DNA from: an uncultured archaeon
Lineage (GTDB): Archaea; Thermoplasmatota; Thermoplasmata; Thermoplasmatales; Thermoplasmataceae
Reading direction: 5' to 3'
NCBI GenBank assembly: GCA_000965745.1
Contig: CP009479.1
Span: forward strand, 1-64,000
Length of the DNA: 64,000 nt
Shown: one piece after another, positions 48,636-58,286 of the stretch
Layout of the letters: every line of letters begins with the position of its first letter
Position numbering within the stretch: position 1 is the first letter of the stretch
Translations under genes and position numbers: made by a program
Notes under the pieces: generated by a model
Told to the model about the DNA's origin: nothing
What the model saw: the letters and a program-made list of their open reading frames with translations, nothing else
Databases searched by the model: none

Positions 48636-49442
48636 CTTCCCGACATCGTAAATGTCATAGATGTCGGTCCTTCTCTGCTTCAGTACCGGCACGTCCTTGA
48701 GATATTCCTCTATGAGTGTAAGGTCCAGATCAGATGTTATCACGGTTTCCTCTTCATCAGCTTCCGATAGGATATCTCCATAGGGGTTAATGACGACAGA
48801 GTGGCCGGTGAACTGGTTTCCCGTCTGCGCTACGCCGAGGACAAATGCCCCGTTCTCCATGGCCCTTGTTCTCAGCAGTGTCAGCCATGTGTCGAGCTTC
48901 CTCTCCCCCTTGAACCATCCTGCCTGGTATGACAGTATGTTTGCGCCCTTAAGGCGCAGGAGCCTTGCCGCCTCGGGAAACCTGAGGTCGTAGCAAATCT
49001 GGACCCCTATGCTGAATTTCTCTGTGAAGAACGGGTTCAGGGCACCATACCCGTGGGTGAATGTCTTGCTCTCCTTGAAGCTGTAAGCATCAAAAAGGTG
49101 TTTTTTCCTGTATTTTCCGCCAATCATTCCCATGTCGTTGAGCATAACCGACGTGTTGAAAGGCTTAAGGTGGCCGTTGTTCCTCTCGACTACATTCAGG
49201 AGAATATTCATCCTGGAGTCTCTCGCTATAGGCACGAAACTGTTTACAAAGTCCTCGGTGATCAGTTCCGACTCCTTTATCATGAATTCGGGATCGTCGA
49301 AAGAGGGGTTCAGCATCTGGTATTCAGGGTATATCAGAATATCAGGAGGGTTCGATTCCAGTTTCCTGGCAACATCGAGTGATTTTTTCAAATTTTCTTC
49401 TTTGCTTTTGCTTGAACTGATCTGGGCCAGAGCAACTTTCAT
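48630..49442 (-). CDS. Carbon-nitrogen hydrolase (nitrilase superfamily)
   Basis: The 270-residue protein has the E-K-C triad of the nitrilase superfamily: E in LIYPEYQ (near residue 41), K in GKYRKKHLFD, and C in GVQICYDLRFPE. Closest in style to Nit-like omega-amidases, but the substrate cannot be read from the sequence. It is in the cytosol. It lies 9 bases downstream of top6A on the minus strand and may be in that operon. Confidence 0.85.
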   Translation of the reverse strand: MKVALAQISSSKSKEENLKKSLDVARKLESNPPDILIYPEYQMLNPSFDDPEFMIKESELITEDFVNSFVPIARDSRMNILLNVVERNNGHLKPFNTSVMLNDMGMIGGKYRKKHLFDAYSFKESKTFTHGYGALNPFFTEKFSIGVQICYDLRFPEAARLLRLKGANILSYQAGWFKGERKLDTWLTLLRTRAMENGAFVLGVAQTGNQFTGHSVVINPYGDILSEADEEETVITSDLDLTLIEEYLKDVPVLKQRRTDIYDIYDVGKL

Positions 49443-49451
49443 GATATCACC

Positions 49452-50534
49452 TTATGCTGCCCCCAATTCGCCTAGCTTGTCAGGCAGGTACTTCTCAGTG
49501 ACATAGTCAAGGCCGTACTTGGCCAGGGACTGCTGTTCAGCTTTCTTTGAAATGGAAAGCATGGTCTCAATCTCAGCTTTCCAGAATTCCGTCTGGAACC
49601 TGGGGTCCTTGAGCTCAGACTGCAGGGCGTTAACGTCCTTGTCCGTAAGCTTGTCTGTTGGCAGGTTGTAGTTGAGAATGTCTGATGCCGTTATGCCGAC
49701 ATACTCCGCGGTCGGGACTGCCAGATGGTCAGAGATGTGGGCTGTCTTGATGGCCCCATAGGCAATCGAGCCGAAAATTCTGAACGACCACGGGTCTCCA
49801 TCCGTAAAAACGTATATCGGGAGGCCCATCTCCTGGTTGACTCTCTTCAGGATTCTCCTTGTACTCCTTGCCGGCTGCCCTTTCAGGTGGACCAGGACTG
49901 CGTTGAAACGCTCATCGAACCCGTTCTCAACCAGTCGGTCAAACATACCTCCTGTTTCTATAGCCATAACAAAGTTCGCCCCATGGGTTTTCAGGTGAAG
50001 CTTCTCCTGCTCGACGTTGTAAGGGATTGTATACCCTCCATCTCCGACGTCGTCCTTGCAGTTGATCGTCTTGAAATCACCTTTTCTGTTCTTTTCCTCA
50101 ATCGTTATATCTCCTATTATACTTGCCCCGTTTTCCTCAGGCCTGAGCTTGAAATCCTCCCTGAGAAGCTTGCTGATGACTTCAAGGTCTTCCGCAAGGA
50201 GGTCCGACTCGCCCTGGGACCCGAATTTCGCAAGATCCCACCCCTCAGAGATGTAGTACATCTCCCTGAGGGTTGAAGACTTGTTGGTCTTGAGCATCTC
50301 GATTATGAAATCAATTACATAGAGAAACTTGACAAGATATTCTGCCCCGTCGAGAGACTTGGCGCTCCTCCTGGTGGTGGATTCCCCGTACTTCCATACC
50401 GAAGTTAGCTGGTCCAGGACAATGTTGTCCCTCGTCCTCGATGGGAGATGAAGTTCCGGTATCTCCCCGCTGTTAATGCTCTCGAGGATGTTCCTTACAA
50501 TCCCTTTGAGTTCCTGTTCAGTTTCAGAGTTCAT
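49452..50534 (-). CDS. top6A: Type II DNA topoisomerase VI subunit A
   Basis: The protein (360 residues from ATG 50534) has a winged-helix CAP domain with the nucleophilic tyrosine in MYYISEGWD (about residue 93-94) and a Toprim domain with the acidic residue in [11 protein letters not shown] and the pair in VFTDGDPW. It cleaves both DNA strands as a Spo11 relative. ATG 50534 overlaps the top6B stop by 11 bases; an in-frame ATG at 50567 would overlap more and is less likely. Confidence 0.94.
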   Translation of the reverse strand: MNSETEQELKGIVRNILESINSGEIPELHLPSRTRDNIVLDQLTSVWKYGESTTRRSAKSLDGAEYLVKFLYVIDFIIEMLKTNKSSTLREMYYISEGWDLAKFGSQGESDLLAEDLEVISKLLREDFKLRPEENGASIIGDITIEEKNRKGDFKTINCKDDVGDGGYTIPYNVEQEKLHLKTHGANFVMAIETGGMFDRLVENGFDERFNAVLVHLKGQPARSTRRILKRVNQEMGLPIYVFTDGDPWSFRIFGSIAYGAIKTAHISDHLAVPTAEYVGITASDILNYNLPTDKLTDKDVNALQSELKDPRFQTEFWKAEIETMLSISKKAEQQSLAKYGLDYVTEKYLPDKLGELGAA

Positions 50535-52428
50535 CTGAATCTTCCTCCTCTTCCTCGTCCCCGCCATCCTCTTCCTCGATGGTCAGGGACTCCATGTTCC
50601 AGTCGGCTGGAAGAGGTTCTGCCCCCTGGACATATACTGCATCTATGCCTGTAAAATAAATGTCAGTGCCCGGATAATCCTTGATGCTTCCGATGACATC
50701 ATAGGTGATTGAATAGTTCTCAGCTGGATTGATCTCCTTCACCTCCCAGGTGTTCACCCCTCCGCTTATCTCACCCACAGGCGGGTCTGCATATACAGTA
50801 AGTGATCTTGGCCTGCTCGTGAAATTGTGGAGGCTGATCCTTACGTGAATGCCGTTTTCGAATGGCTCTGTGTCTTCATTCACGAATACCACATTTGCGA
50901 TCTGTGACAGGACCAGATCCAGACTCGGCTCCGTTTCACCGAGAATTGAGGAAGATTTTCTGCCTATTTCCGGAAGCAGTATCTGGACAAGCCTGAATTT
51001 TTCCCTGGCCTTCACCCTCTTCTGCTGTTTCCTCAGGTACTTTCTCACACCTCTCCCGAGGCTCCTCATTGCCAGCTTTACCTCTTCCACTATGTCTTCG
51101 ACGTTCGCAACAGCTTCCTTTGATTCAGAAGTGTATGGTATACGTGTCCCGTAGACATGGACCAGTATTATCATCGGCCCATATGGAACCCCGCTTCCCT
51201 GGCGCTGCTCGAGGCCGTACGGCCTCCAGTCCATCTCCGATATCGCCTTGGTTATTGCACAAGCGCCGGCCTGGTAAAGCAGGGGGACCTTGTTGGCGTA
51301 CCTGACAACCCGTACCTGCTCATCGGATTTCAGCTCGCCTCCGTAGACAATCGATGCTTCAACCGAGAAGGGGTTTCCGCTGTAAACTGCCACTGGCCTC
51401 ATGACGGGTTTTGAATAGAATGAAGGGTGCGTCTCCTCGTAGATGTTTCTCAGGCCTTTCCTGAGGAACTCTCCACCGATAGGGGAAAGGCAGTCTGTCG
51501 GAGGGGGCATCATCCTGACCTCCTTGAATGCCTTCATGAGTGAGTCTATTTCCTCAAGAGTAAGCTCTGAGGGAGGCTTTGAGCCATCAATCCCTGATAC
51601 CTGAAGTATCTCTCCCGCCACCTTTTCACTTACCCTGTTGAACTCACCGGACAGGAATTTGGCCAGTGTCTTCTCGTTGCTAGTCTGTGCGATGCTCCGT
51701 ATTTCCCCGAGTTCCAGCCCTAGCGGGTGCGGCTTGATTTCCTTTGATTTTGGCGATGGCTGTTCAACGACCCTCCTGAAGGTCCATTTCCTGTTATCAG
51801 GGTCGATATACGTCAGGTTCATGTTCGGGTTGACCACCGCGCTCTCCTTCAGGTATTCAAAAACAGACTGCCTGCCTGCCTGGTATTTTCCCTTGGCCCT
51901 TACAGTTACGCTTGTGCCGTGGTCCGTGTCCCATATGACTGCCTTTTCGCCCTTCACATCAGCCTTGTTTTCTTTTACGTTTATTCCAAGCTCTATCTCC
52001 ACAGCAACATCTTCCCCCATCTTCTTTGATTTAACCGTTGCTGTCTTGCCTGTGGTAATCTGCCCGTAAAGAATCGCGGCAGTGATGCCAATTCCCTGTT
52101 GCCCGCGGGACTGCCTTATCGAGTGGAACCTTGAGCCGTAAAGAAGCTGCCCAAATACCTTGGGAACCTCCTTTCTGTCAATGCCCGGCCCATTGTCCTC
52201 TATCTGCGCCTCATAAACATCGGCGCCAATCTTGGATACCCGCACCGCAATTTCCGGGACAATCCCGTACTCTTCACAAGCATCCAGGGAATTGTCTATA
52301 GCCTCCTTTACAATCATGAAAAGGCTCTTCTGGAGAGAGTCGAAACCAAGGATATGCTTATTTTTCTCAAAAAATTCAGATATGGATGCTTCCTTGAGCT
52401 CTGATCCCTTCAGTTGAGTTTTGCTCAT
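50524..52428 (-). CDS. top6B: Type II DNA topoisomerase VI subunit B
   Basis: The 634-residue protein has the GHKL ATPase site with [14 protein letters not shown] (the N-box asparagine) and [12 protein letters not shown], and the Gly-rich [16 protein letters not shown]. The C-terminal 20 residues form an acidic tail ([17 protein letters not shown]). It makes a functional heterotetramer with the downstream top6A. Confidence 0.95.
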   Translation of the reverse strand: MSKTQLKGSELKEASISEFFEKNKHILGFDSLQKSLFMIVKEAIDNSLDACEEYGIVPEIAVRVSKIGADVYEAQIEDNGPGIDRKEVPKVFGQLLYGSRFHSIRQSRGQQGIGITAAILYGQITTGKTATVKSKKMGEDVAVEIELGINVKENKADVKGEKAVIWDTDHGTSVTVRAKGKYQAGRQSVFEYLKESAVVNPNMNLTYIDPDNRKWTFRRVVEQPSPKSKEIKPHPLGLELGEIRSIAQTSNEKTLAKFLSGEFNRVSEKVAGEILQVSGIDGSKPPSELTLEEIDSLMKAFKEVRMMPPPTDCLSPIGGEFLRKGLRNIYEETHPSFYSKPVMRPVAVYSGNPFSVEASIVYGGELKSDEQVRVVRYANKVPLLYQAGACAITKAISEMDWRPYGLEQRQGSGVPYGPMIILVHVYGTRIPYTSESKEAVANVEDIVEEVKLAMRSLGRGVRKYLRKQQKRVKAREKFRLVQILLPEIGRKSSSILGETEPSLDLVLSQIANVVFVNEDTEPFENGIHVRISLHNFTSRPRSLTVYADPPVGEISGGVNTWEVKEINPAENYSITYDVIGSIKDYPGTDIYFTGIDAVYVQGAEPLPADWNMESLTIEEEDGGDEEEEEDSDEL

Positions 52429-52508
52429 TCTGGGATTATAAAATATCTGCTTATATTGGTTTTGCCGCTGAATAATATAAAAAGTTGGGGTTTTGTGGAG
52501 TTCCCGGT

Positions 52509-53267
52509 TTATCCGAAGTATCCCAGGTCGTCCTTATGCCCAGGCCTGCCCTGGACATCTTCCTGCATTTTCTCGGTTATCTCCTCGATCTGCTTGCTCC
52601 TTTCCTCTATGTCCTTCAGATCGATCTCTACGCCAAGAATCTTCGAAAGAACCTTGATCACTTCCCTTGCTCCCTTGGGGTCCGCAAAGTATCCGGATGT
52701 CTCGCCCATAAGGCAGGCGCCATCAACTTCGAAGAGCTCTTTCCCAAGTCCCAGCATAAGGCCTGCTGACCCGACGATTCCTCCTCCCGGCTCGCCTTTG
52801 GGGAATACCACGCCGCCTTCCTGCAGCGTGTCCTGGAGGCCCTGGTTGGTGACTGCGCCGAGGACTCTCGGCGTATCGCTGATCTTCCCGGTGCTGTAAC
52901 CACCAAGAGTGTAGACTGCAGATACATTGAATTTCTTCGCCATTTCCAGCACTAGGTACGAGAGCTCATACTGGCCCTCCTGGGTTGTGCCCTGGAAATC
53001 GCCAACGAGAATCATCAGATCATTCTTCTTCGGGAACTTCTTGTAGTAAATTGAATTCCTGACGAGGTGTGTAAGCCCGTCGTCTCCTATGAAAACCTGG
53101 GGAGGGAGGTACTGGGAGTACAAGTCAGCCATCTTCTCCATCTTCAGCTTCTCAATCAGGTACTCTGCGGCAATCTTCCCGATGTTCCCTATTCCGGGTA
53201 GTCCGCCTATGAGTACCGGGTTGTTCAGTCTCGGTCTTTTAATCTGGTTCAGTATTATTTTTTCCAT
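52509..53267 (-). CDS. PAC2-family proteasome assembly chaperone-like protein
   Basis: The 252-residue protein matches the archaeal PAC2 family: PVLIGGLPGIGNIGKIAAEYL near the start, ILVGDFQGTTQEGQYELS, and YTLGGYSTGKISDTPRVLGAVT, with a coiled-coil C-terminal end (LKDIEERSKQIEEITEKMQE). Archaeal members bind proteasome or other complexes; their role is not fully set. It overlaps the Nop10 gene by 29 bases. Confidence 0.85.
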   Translation of the reverse strand: MEKIILNQIKRPRLNNPVLIGGLPGIGNIGKIAAEYLIEKLKMEKMADLYSQYLPPQVFIGDDGLTHLVRNSIYYKKFPKKNDLMILVGDFQGTTQEGQYELSYLVLEMAKKFNVSAVYTLGGYSTGKISDTPRVLGAVTNQGLQDTLQEGGVVFPKGEPGGGIVGSAGLMLGLGKELFEVDGACLMGETSGYFADPKGAREVIKVLSKILGVEIDLKDIEERSKQIEEITEKMQEDVQGRPGHKDDLGYFG

Positions 53268-53427
53268 CTAAATCATCTCGTAACATTTCTAATCTGTATT
53301 TCTGGAACCTGTCCTTTTCAGAATATTTTGGAGGAATTGCATACATCGATTCCCCTCCGCATGAGGGGCATTCGTTGCGAAGTGTATATTTTCCGCACAC
53401 AATGCATTTTCTGATAATTGATCGCAT
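53239..53427 (-). CDS. nop10: H/ACA RNP protein Nop10
   Basis: The 62-residue protein has the zinc ribbon C9-VVC-like CIVCGKYTLRNECPSCG (four cysteines), then PPKYSEKDRFQKYRLEM, the Nop10 signature. With Cbf5 (61.4 kb), Gar1 and L7Ae it makes the box H/ACA RNP that isomerises uridines in rRNA. Its 3' end overlaps the PAC2 gene by 29 bases, and aIF2alpha ends 7 bases upstream. This is the usual archaeal neighbourhood. Confidence 0.93.
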   Translation of the reverse strand: MRSIIRKCIVCGKYTLRNECPSCGGESMYAIPPKYSEKDRFQKYRLEMLRDDLDGKNNTEPD

Positions 53428-53434
53428 ATTTCTA

Positions 53435-54193
53435 TCACGGAGCCCTTGTGAACTCCGATACTACATTGTTCTTCTTGCTTGATTCGGTTATAGCCAGTAT
53501 TGACTTCCTGAGTGTTTCCTCAGCAGACTTGTAGTCCTTGTCCTGTACGCTTATGCGGTACCTGGGGGCTCCTGCATACTGTATCTCAACCCCCTCTGAT
53601 ATCCCTGTCAACAGGGATGCCTTGATCCTGTCCATCCCGTCAGGAGCAAGAGAGTAGGACTCAATATAGCCTCCAATCTGTACGAATGGAGGGACAACGT
53701 TTTCCTTGGCCAGCTGGATTATTACCTGCTTCCATTTCCCCTTCTTCTCAGGGAGCCAGTTCTCTTCTGCAGCAGCTTCTTCGAAGGCTTCGTAAAGGGT
53801 CCCGTATTTCTTTCTCAGGAAGCCCGCGAATTCTTCCTCACATTCATCAACACTCTTGTTAAGCTGTTCTGCAGCGAGTTCGAGGAGTTTTGCGGATTTC
53901 TGCTCGTTTTTCCACTGGGAGATTTTCTCCCTCTTCTGGTGGGCGTTTACCCGTTTAAGTGAGAGGTCAATGTAACCTCTTTCCTTGTCAACGTTCAGAA
54001 CTTTGCATACAGTTCTCTGACCTTCCCTCAGGTGATCCCTGATGTGTTTTACCCAGCCCGTGGCAACTTCTGCTATGTGGATGAAACCTTCCTTTCCTTC
54101 GTATTCATCCAGCTTCACTGTAGCGCCGAAGTTCTTGACGTCCTTTATGGTCACGACGACGAGATCACTGTTTTCGGGAAGATCTTTTCTCAT
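53435..54193 (-). CDS. eif2a: Translation initiation factor aIF2 alpha subunit
   Basis: The 252-residue protein starts with an S1 domain: VVVTIKDVKNFGATVKLDEYEG, then IHIAEVATGWVKHI and VDKERGYIDLSLKRV. A helical middle domain and the alpha/beta domain (GGYIESYSLAPDGMDRIKASLL) that contacts aIF2gamma follow. It overlaps the eS27 gene by 4 bases. It delivers initiator tRNA with the beta and gamma subunits, which are elsewhere. Confidence 0.94.
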   Translation of the reverse strand: MRKDLPENSDLVVVTIKDVKNFGATVKLDEYEGKEGFIHIAEVATGWVKHIRDHLREGQRTVCKVLNVDKERGYIDLSLKRVNAHQKREKISQWKNEQKSAKLLELAAEQLNKSVDECEEEFAGFLRKKYGTLYEAFEEAAAEENWLPEKKGKWKQVIIQLAKENVVPPFVQIGGYIESYSLAPDGMDRIKASLLTGISEGVEIQYAGAPRYRISVQDKDYKSAEETLRKSILAITESSKKNNVVSEFTRAP

Positions 54194-54390
54194 TTGAGTA
54201 CCTCTAATACCTCAGCGTTTGTTGATATCGTACCACCTGTTGGCGATACGAGCGTGGCTCCGCATATGTTGCAAACAACAGTGCTTGAGCCTTTTGAGTA
54301 TGTGACCTGGACATTTTCGCAATCCCTGCACTTTATCTTAAGGAAATTGTTTCCTGTCCCCTTTGCCTTTACAAACTTGTTTTCTGCCAT
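54190..54390 (-). CDS. rps27e: 30S ribosomal protein eS27
   Basis: The 66-residue protein has the C4 zinc ribbon IKCRDCENVQVTYSKGSS and NICGATLVSPTGG, with cysteines in KCRDC and VCNIC. Small eS27 proteins of this length are normal in archaea. It lies 5 bases after eL42 and overlaps aIF2alpha. Confidence 0.95.
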   Translation of the reverse strand: MAENKFVKAKGTGNNFLKIKCRDCENVQVTYSKGSSTVVCNICGATLVSPTGGTISTNAEVLEVLK

Positions 54391-54395
54391 CTTGA

Positions 54396-54677
54396 TTATG
54401 CCTCCACAATCTCGAATTTCTTCGCTCTCTTGGTAGGCGTAGTTATTGCCCTGTCACACTCTGCGCACCTGAACCTTATGGAAACCCTCTTGGTTGGTTT
54501 CTCCCGTCCCTCGAATCTGGGCCTCGGAAAACCTCCGTAACCTGATGTGACTCTTCTGAATCTCCTCTGGCCTGCCTTGAACTCGCTTGCCTTCTTCTTC
54601 CGCACCCGCTCTACGGTGTGCGGTGTGTGCTTCTTGCACCACGGGCAATACATGCTGACTTTTTTTGGGATTTTCAA
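54396..54677 (-). CDS. rpl44e: 50S ribosomal protein eL42 (L44e)
   Basis: The protein has a zinc ribbon with CPWCKKHTPHT and CAECDRAITT, separated by the family phrase GGFPRPRF. It is the first gene of the minus-strand operon down to top6A. The start is set at TTG 54677, giving MKIPKK as in relatives, with GGAG in AGAAGGAG 8 bases upstream; the in-frame GTG at 54686 overlaps that ribosome binding site. A TATA-like CTATAAAAA lies at 54734-54742. Confidence 0.93.
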   Translation of the reverse strand: MKIPKKVSMYCPWCKKHTPHTVERVRKKKASEFKAGQRRFRRVTSGYGGFPRPRFEGREKPTKRVSIRFRCAECDRAITTPTKRAKKFEIVEA

Positions 54678-54733
54678 TCTTTTCACTCCTTCTGAACTGT
54701 CATGTCCATGATATCAGGCATATTGTTTGTGTG

Positions 54734-54742
54734 TTTTTATAG
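54734..54742 (-). promoter_or_regulatory. TATA box of the eL42 operon
   Basis: The minus strand reads CTATAAAAA, which would start transcription near 54712 and leave a leader of about 35 bases that contains the ribosome binding site of eL42. Confidence 0.45.
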
Positions 54743-54744
54743 AG

Positions 54745-55147
54745 GCATTATCGCCCTAGACCTGAATTACTGCGCTGTTAGTACGCAGGACACGTTACGT
54801 TTGGTATTTAGATGTAGGATATAAGTTTTTAACAGGAATGCCGGATAGTTTCAATGCCCTCCAATGCCAATCAATGGCAGGGCAGAATCAACATCCTGGA
54901 GACACCCGCGCACATGTGATTACTACAGCAGTATTAACGCCTCTGACTGAACCATGTTGAGTGTAATGGCCGTCAGTGCGTGTGCAAACTCACGGAATAC
55001 CGTTTTCATTCCACACCGAAAAGAGAGCATTTTATCCATCATTCTGAATATTTAAAAGTCGCTGGAAAAAGAGCCTTGACAAGCAATAACTATCAAGGGT
55101 GGAGGGTATGGATTAATATACTCCTGTATGTTCTTAATCTGATCACA
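54745..55147 (+). other. Interval between the eL42 operon and iorA
   Basis: About 400 bases without a supported gene. It includes a small dyad around AATGCCAATCAATGGCA (about 54861-54881). The right end has the TATA-like ATTAATATA at 55112-55120, about 30 bases before the iorA ATG at 55148. An in-frame open stretch extends up to 54980 but has no family similarity and is not included in iorA. Confidence 0.45.
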
Positions 55148-57019
55148 ATGAGTCGCATGAAGGAACTGCTTCAGGACTCTCCAGGGTCAAAACTTTTTCT
55201 TCTCGGAAACGAGGCTGTTGCGAGAGGAGTTGTTGAGGCCGGAGTCTCGGTAGCAGCCACATATCCAGGCACGCCTTCAAGTGAAGTTGGCGATGCGCTT
55301 TATCAGATCGCCAGAGAAAGCGGCATAAATTTCGAATTTTCTGTTAATGAAAAAGTTGCCCTGGAGATTGCATTTGCCGCTTCAATTTCCGGCCTCAGGT
55401 CCTTCGTGTTCATGAAGCATGTTGGCCTGAACGTGGCGTCTGACCCGTTCATGAGTATTGCCTACACAGGGGTGAAAGGAGGCATGGTTATCATGAGCGC
55501 GGACGACCCTTCCATGTTCTCATCCCAGAATGAGCAGGACAACCGGAATTTTGCACAGTTTGCGCACATTCCTCTTATTGAGCCTTCGAACCCCCAGGAG
55601 GCCAAGGATTTCCTCGTTGAAGCTTTTGAGCTTTCTGAGAACGAAGGTGTCCCGGTGCTTTTCAGGACCACTACAAGAGTAAGCCATCAGAGGACTAATG
55701 TGGAACTCTCCCCCATCAGGAAGACAAAAACTGTAGGGCAGTTCGAGCATAATTCCGGAAAATACGTATCACTGCCTGTAAATGCAAGGGGTCTGAGGAA
55801 AAAACTTGAAGATAAGATGTTCAGGATAGCTGTCAGCTATGGCAAAGGCGTTCTTAACAGGGTTGAGAACAACGGTACACCTGAATATGGCATAATAACG
55901 TCGGGAGAAGCCTACAATATCGTTTCTGATGTTGTGCAGAGAAATGGCCTTAAGGTATCCATCCTGAAACTGGGCCTCACCAACCCCCTTCCCAGGACCA
56001 TGGTCGAGGAATTCCTTGACGTGAATGAGAAGATTATCGTTGTCGAGGAACTGGACCCATTCCTTGAGGCAAAGGTAAGGTCACTGGTGCAGTCTACCGA
56101 AAGGAAGAACAAGGTCTATGGAAAACTGGATGACCATTTCCCCTCAATGTATGAGTTCAACTACGAGGTTGTCTCGGAAGGACTGGACAGCATCATGCAC
56201 ACTAACATCCCGACAAAGGTGTCTTTCGAGCTCACGAAAGAACTTCCGCCAAGGCCTCCTGTACTCTGCCCGGGATGCCCCCACAGGGCCACATACTATG
56301 CCATGAAGAGGGCGGTGAAGATGATGAAGGTCAAGGACCCGATATACGCATCAGACATAGGATGTTACTCACTCGGGTTTTACGAGCCATTCAACGAGGG
56401 TGATACAATGATCTCAATGGGTTCATCTGAAGGTATAGCCAACGGGCTGTCCAAGGCGGTGGACAACCAGATCATCTCGTTCATCGGAGATTCCACGTTC
56501 TTCCATTCAGGCATACCGCCCTTGATCAACGCGGTGCACAACGGGGCGAAGTACCTGCTTATAGTGATGGACAATGGAACCACTGCTATGACAGGGCAGC
56601 AGCCGAACCCCGGTGTCTCCACTCCTGGGGTCAATGGCCAGGTTTCCATCGAATCTGTTGCAAAATCCATAGGGGTGAATTTTGTCAGGACAGTGGATCC
56701 CTATGATCTCGGCACAACCCTCAGGACGATGACTGACGCACTGAAACAGGACGGAGTTTCAGTGATAGTTGCGAGAAGGGAGTGCGCTATCCTGAGAGAT
56801 GCAAGGCTCAGGGCGCAGGGCGAGATCCATCCCTACGCTGTAAACCAGGACAAGTGCTCCAAATGCATGAATTGTGTCGAAAACTTCGCCTGCCCTGCAT
56901 TCTTCATTTCGGACGGGAAGATCGACATAAACCCCACCCTGTGCGACGGCTGCGGTGTTTGCGCTGAACCATACGTCTGCCCGTTCAGGGCTATCGAGGT
57001 GAGGCAGAATGGAAGTTAA
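55148..57019 (+). CDS. iorA: Indolepyruvate:ferredoxin oxidoreductase alpha subunit
   Basis: The 623-residue protein has the IorA layout: an N-terminal pyrimidine-domain part with LGNEAVARGVVEAGVSVAATYPGTPSSEV, VNEKVALEIAFAASISG, a C-terminal TPP-binding region with PVLCPGCPHRATYYAM, DIGCYSLG and GDSTFFHSGI, then two 4Fe-4S clusters (CSKCMNC and CDGCGVCAEPYVC). It oxidises aryl pyruvates to acyl-CoA with ferredoxin. ATG 55148 is preferred for the TATA at 55112. It overlaps iorB by 11 bases. Confidence 0.93.
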   Translation: MSRMKELLQDSPGSKLFLLGNEAVARGVVEAGVSVAATYPGTPSSEVGDALYQIARESGINFEFSVNEKVALEIAFAASISGLRSFVFMKHVGLNVASDPFMSIAYTGVKGGMVIMSADDPSMFSSQNEQDNRNFAQFAHIPLIEPSNPQEAKDFLVEAFELSENEGVPVLFRTTTRVSHQRTNVELSPIRKTKTVGQFEHNSGKYVSLPVNARGLRKKLEDKMFRIAVSYGKGVLNRVENNGTPEYGIITSGEAYNIVSDVVQRNGLKVSILKLGLTNPLPRTMVEEFLDVNEKIIVVEELDPFLEAKVRSLVQSTERKNKVYGKLDDHFPSMYEFNYEVVSEGLDSIMHTNIPTKVSFELTKELPPRPPVLCPGCPHRATYYAMKRAVKMMKVKDPIYASDIGCYSLGFYEPFNEGDTMISMGSSEGIANGLSKAVDNQIISFIGDSTFFHSGIPPLINAVHNGAKYLLIVMDNGTTAMTGQQPNPGVSTPGVNGQVSIESVAKSIGVNFVRTVDPYDLGTTLRTMTDALKQDGVSVIVARRECAILRDARLRAQGEIHPYAVNQDKCSKCMNCVENFACPAFFISDGKIDINPTLCDGCGVCAEPYVCPFRAIEVRQNGS

Positions 57020-57608
57020 TGTTATTGTGGCAGGTGTCGGAGGCCAGGGTGTAGTGACAGCCGGCACCCTGATCTCACAATCCGCCCTTGTTAAGGGGCA
57101 CAATGTTGTGATGTCGGAGATCCACGGACTGGCCCAGAGAGGAGGGTCAGTATCTGTTGAAGTGAGGATAGGGAATATCAGGAGCCCGATAATTCCCAAA
57201 GGGGAAACAGACCTTATCCTGGGGATTGAGCCCATAGAAGCGGTAAGGGCGGCCGAAAATGCGGGAGAAAGGACTGATGTACTGATAAACATAGGCCCGG
57301 TTGAACCGGTTTCGTTGAGCATGAGAGGGAAGGAGTATCCCGACATGCGTGAACTCGTCTCGGAAATCGTCGACAGGCTTGATGTCCATTTCATAGATGC
57401 GCTTCCCCTGGCCCTCGAGGCCGGGGATGCAAGGGCCGTCAGTACAGTAATGGTCGGGGCAGCATTGCAGCTTGGAATACTTCCAATAGATGAAGAATCA
57501 ACCCTGGAAGCTTTGAAGAAGAGGTTCAGCGAGAGGCTTTACACAATAAATGAAAAAGCCTTGAAACTCGGAATGAAGAACGTGCTTCTGGCCCTTCATG
57601 AAATATAG
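57009..57608 (+). CDS. iorB: Indolepyruvate:ferredoxin oxidoreductase beta subunit
   Basis: The 199-residue protein has the gamma-type fold: VIVAGVGGQGVVTAGTLISQSALVKGHNVVMSEIHGLAQRGGSV (key motif VGGQG and HGLAQRGG), with ILGIEPIEAVRAAENAG later. It pairs with IorA in aromatic amino-acid breakdown. The start overlaps iorA, so translation is coupled. It is followed by T-runs at 57625-57660. Confidence 0.93.
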   Translation: MEVNVIVAGVGGQGVVTAGTLISQSALVKGHNVVMSEIHGLAQRGGSVSVEVRIGNIRSPIIPKGETDLILGIEPIEAVRAAENAGERTDVLINIGPVEPVSLSMRGKEYPDMRELVSEIVDRLDVHFIDALPLALEAGDARAVSTVMVGAALQLGILPIDEESTLEALKKRFSERLYTINEKALKLGMKNVLLALHEI

Positions 57609-57624
57609 CGTGTACTCGGGACAA

Positions 57625-57662
57625 ATTCCATTCTTTTTTCCGCATATTTTATATTTTTACTT
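57625..57662 (+). terminator. T-rich terminator after iorB
   Basis: CATTCTTTTTTCCGCATATTTTATATTTTTAC follows iorB and holds several T-runs on the plus strand. The interval up to 57870 has no gene. It ends in the TATA-like CCTTAAATAGG (57835-57845), which could start LSm transcription about 10 bases before its ATG. Confidence 0.45.
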
Positions 57663-57870
57663 CCAAACGGAATGTCATATTCCAAGGCATGCCGGAGTCA
57701 ATTATATGCCCGTTAAGTCTCAGCCCCATAGTGTTCATGTGAACCACACCATGCAATGCAATATGTTTATCCCTGCGGATAAGATTCAGCCTTCAAAGAC
57801 TGTATTTCAGGGGTGCAGTCCGCTCTGCGATCACCTTAAATAGGTTTTATCAATCAAGCTTTGAATTTAA

Positions 57871-58125
57871 ATGCCTAGACCCAACACAAGCGCCCTCAGA
57901 CCCATGGATGTTCTCAAGAGTGCAATTGAGAGAAACGTCCTGGTCGATGTTAAGGGAAACAGAGGATATTCCGGAATTCTTGAAGGATATGACATCTACA
58001 TGAATCTAGTTATTCGAAACGCCGGCGAGACGATCGGCGGTGAGAGCAAGGGTGTCTACGAGAGGCTCCTCGTCAGGGGGGACAATGTCATATTTGTTTC
58101 GCCATCAAGAGGTGATGAAAAGTGA
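57871..58125 (+). CDS. LSm/Sm-like archaeal RNA-binding protein
   Basis: The 84-residue protein has Sm1 (VLVDVKGNRGYSGILEGYDIYMNLVI; key VKGNRGYSG and DIYMNLVI) and Sm2 (YERLLVRGDNVIFVSP) motifs. It should form a ring that binds U-rich RNA. Its stop overlaps the eL37 GTG start by two bases, a coupling seen in archaea where LSm and eL37 are neighbours. Confidence 0.95.
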   Translation: MPRPNTSALRPMDVLKSAIERNVLVDVKGNRGYSGILEGYDIYMNLVIRNAGETIGGESKGVYERLLVRGDNVIFVSPSRGDEK

Positions 58126-58286
58126 GTAACGGAACAGCCGTAATGGGCAAGATGAATAGCAAGAAGGTTCATGTTACATGTCGAAGATGTGGCCAGCATG
58201 CGTACCACGTCAGACAGAAGAGGTGCTCACACTGTGGATTCCCTAGCCCACGAATCAGATCTTTTAGATGGGCAAAAGCCAAGTGA
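58122..58286 (+). CDS. rpl37e: 50S ribosomal protein eL37
   Basis: A 54-residue protein reads MSNGTAVMGKMNSKKVHVTC, then RRCGQHAYHVRQKRCSHCGF and PSPRIRSFRWAKAK. The CxxC pairs (C20-x2-C23, C35-x2-C38) form the zinc ribbon, as in eL37. The GTG at 58122 overlaps the LSm stop; ATGs at 58143 and 58152 are other options. From 58234 on, the purF reading frame runs across this gene in another frame. Confidence 0.93.
   Translation: MSNGTAVMGKMNSKKVHVTCRRCGQHAYHVRQKRCSHCGFPSPRIRSFRWAKAK

Noticed and set aside
54980-55147. N-terminal 56-residue extension of IorA
   Set aside because: The extension has no similarity to IorA, and a TATA-like box lies inside it, 30 bases before the ATG at 55148.
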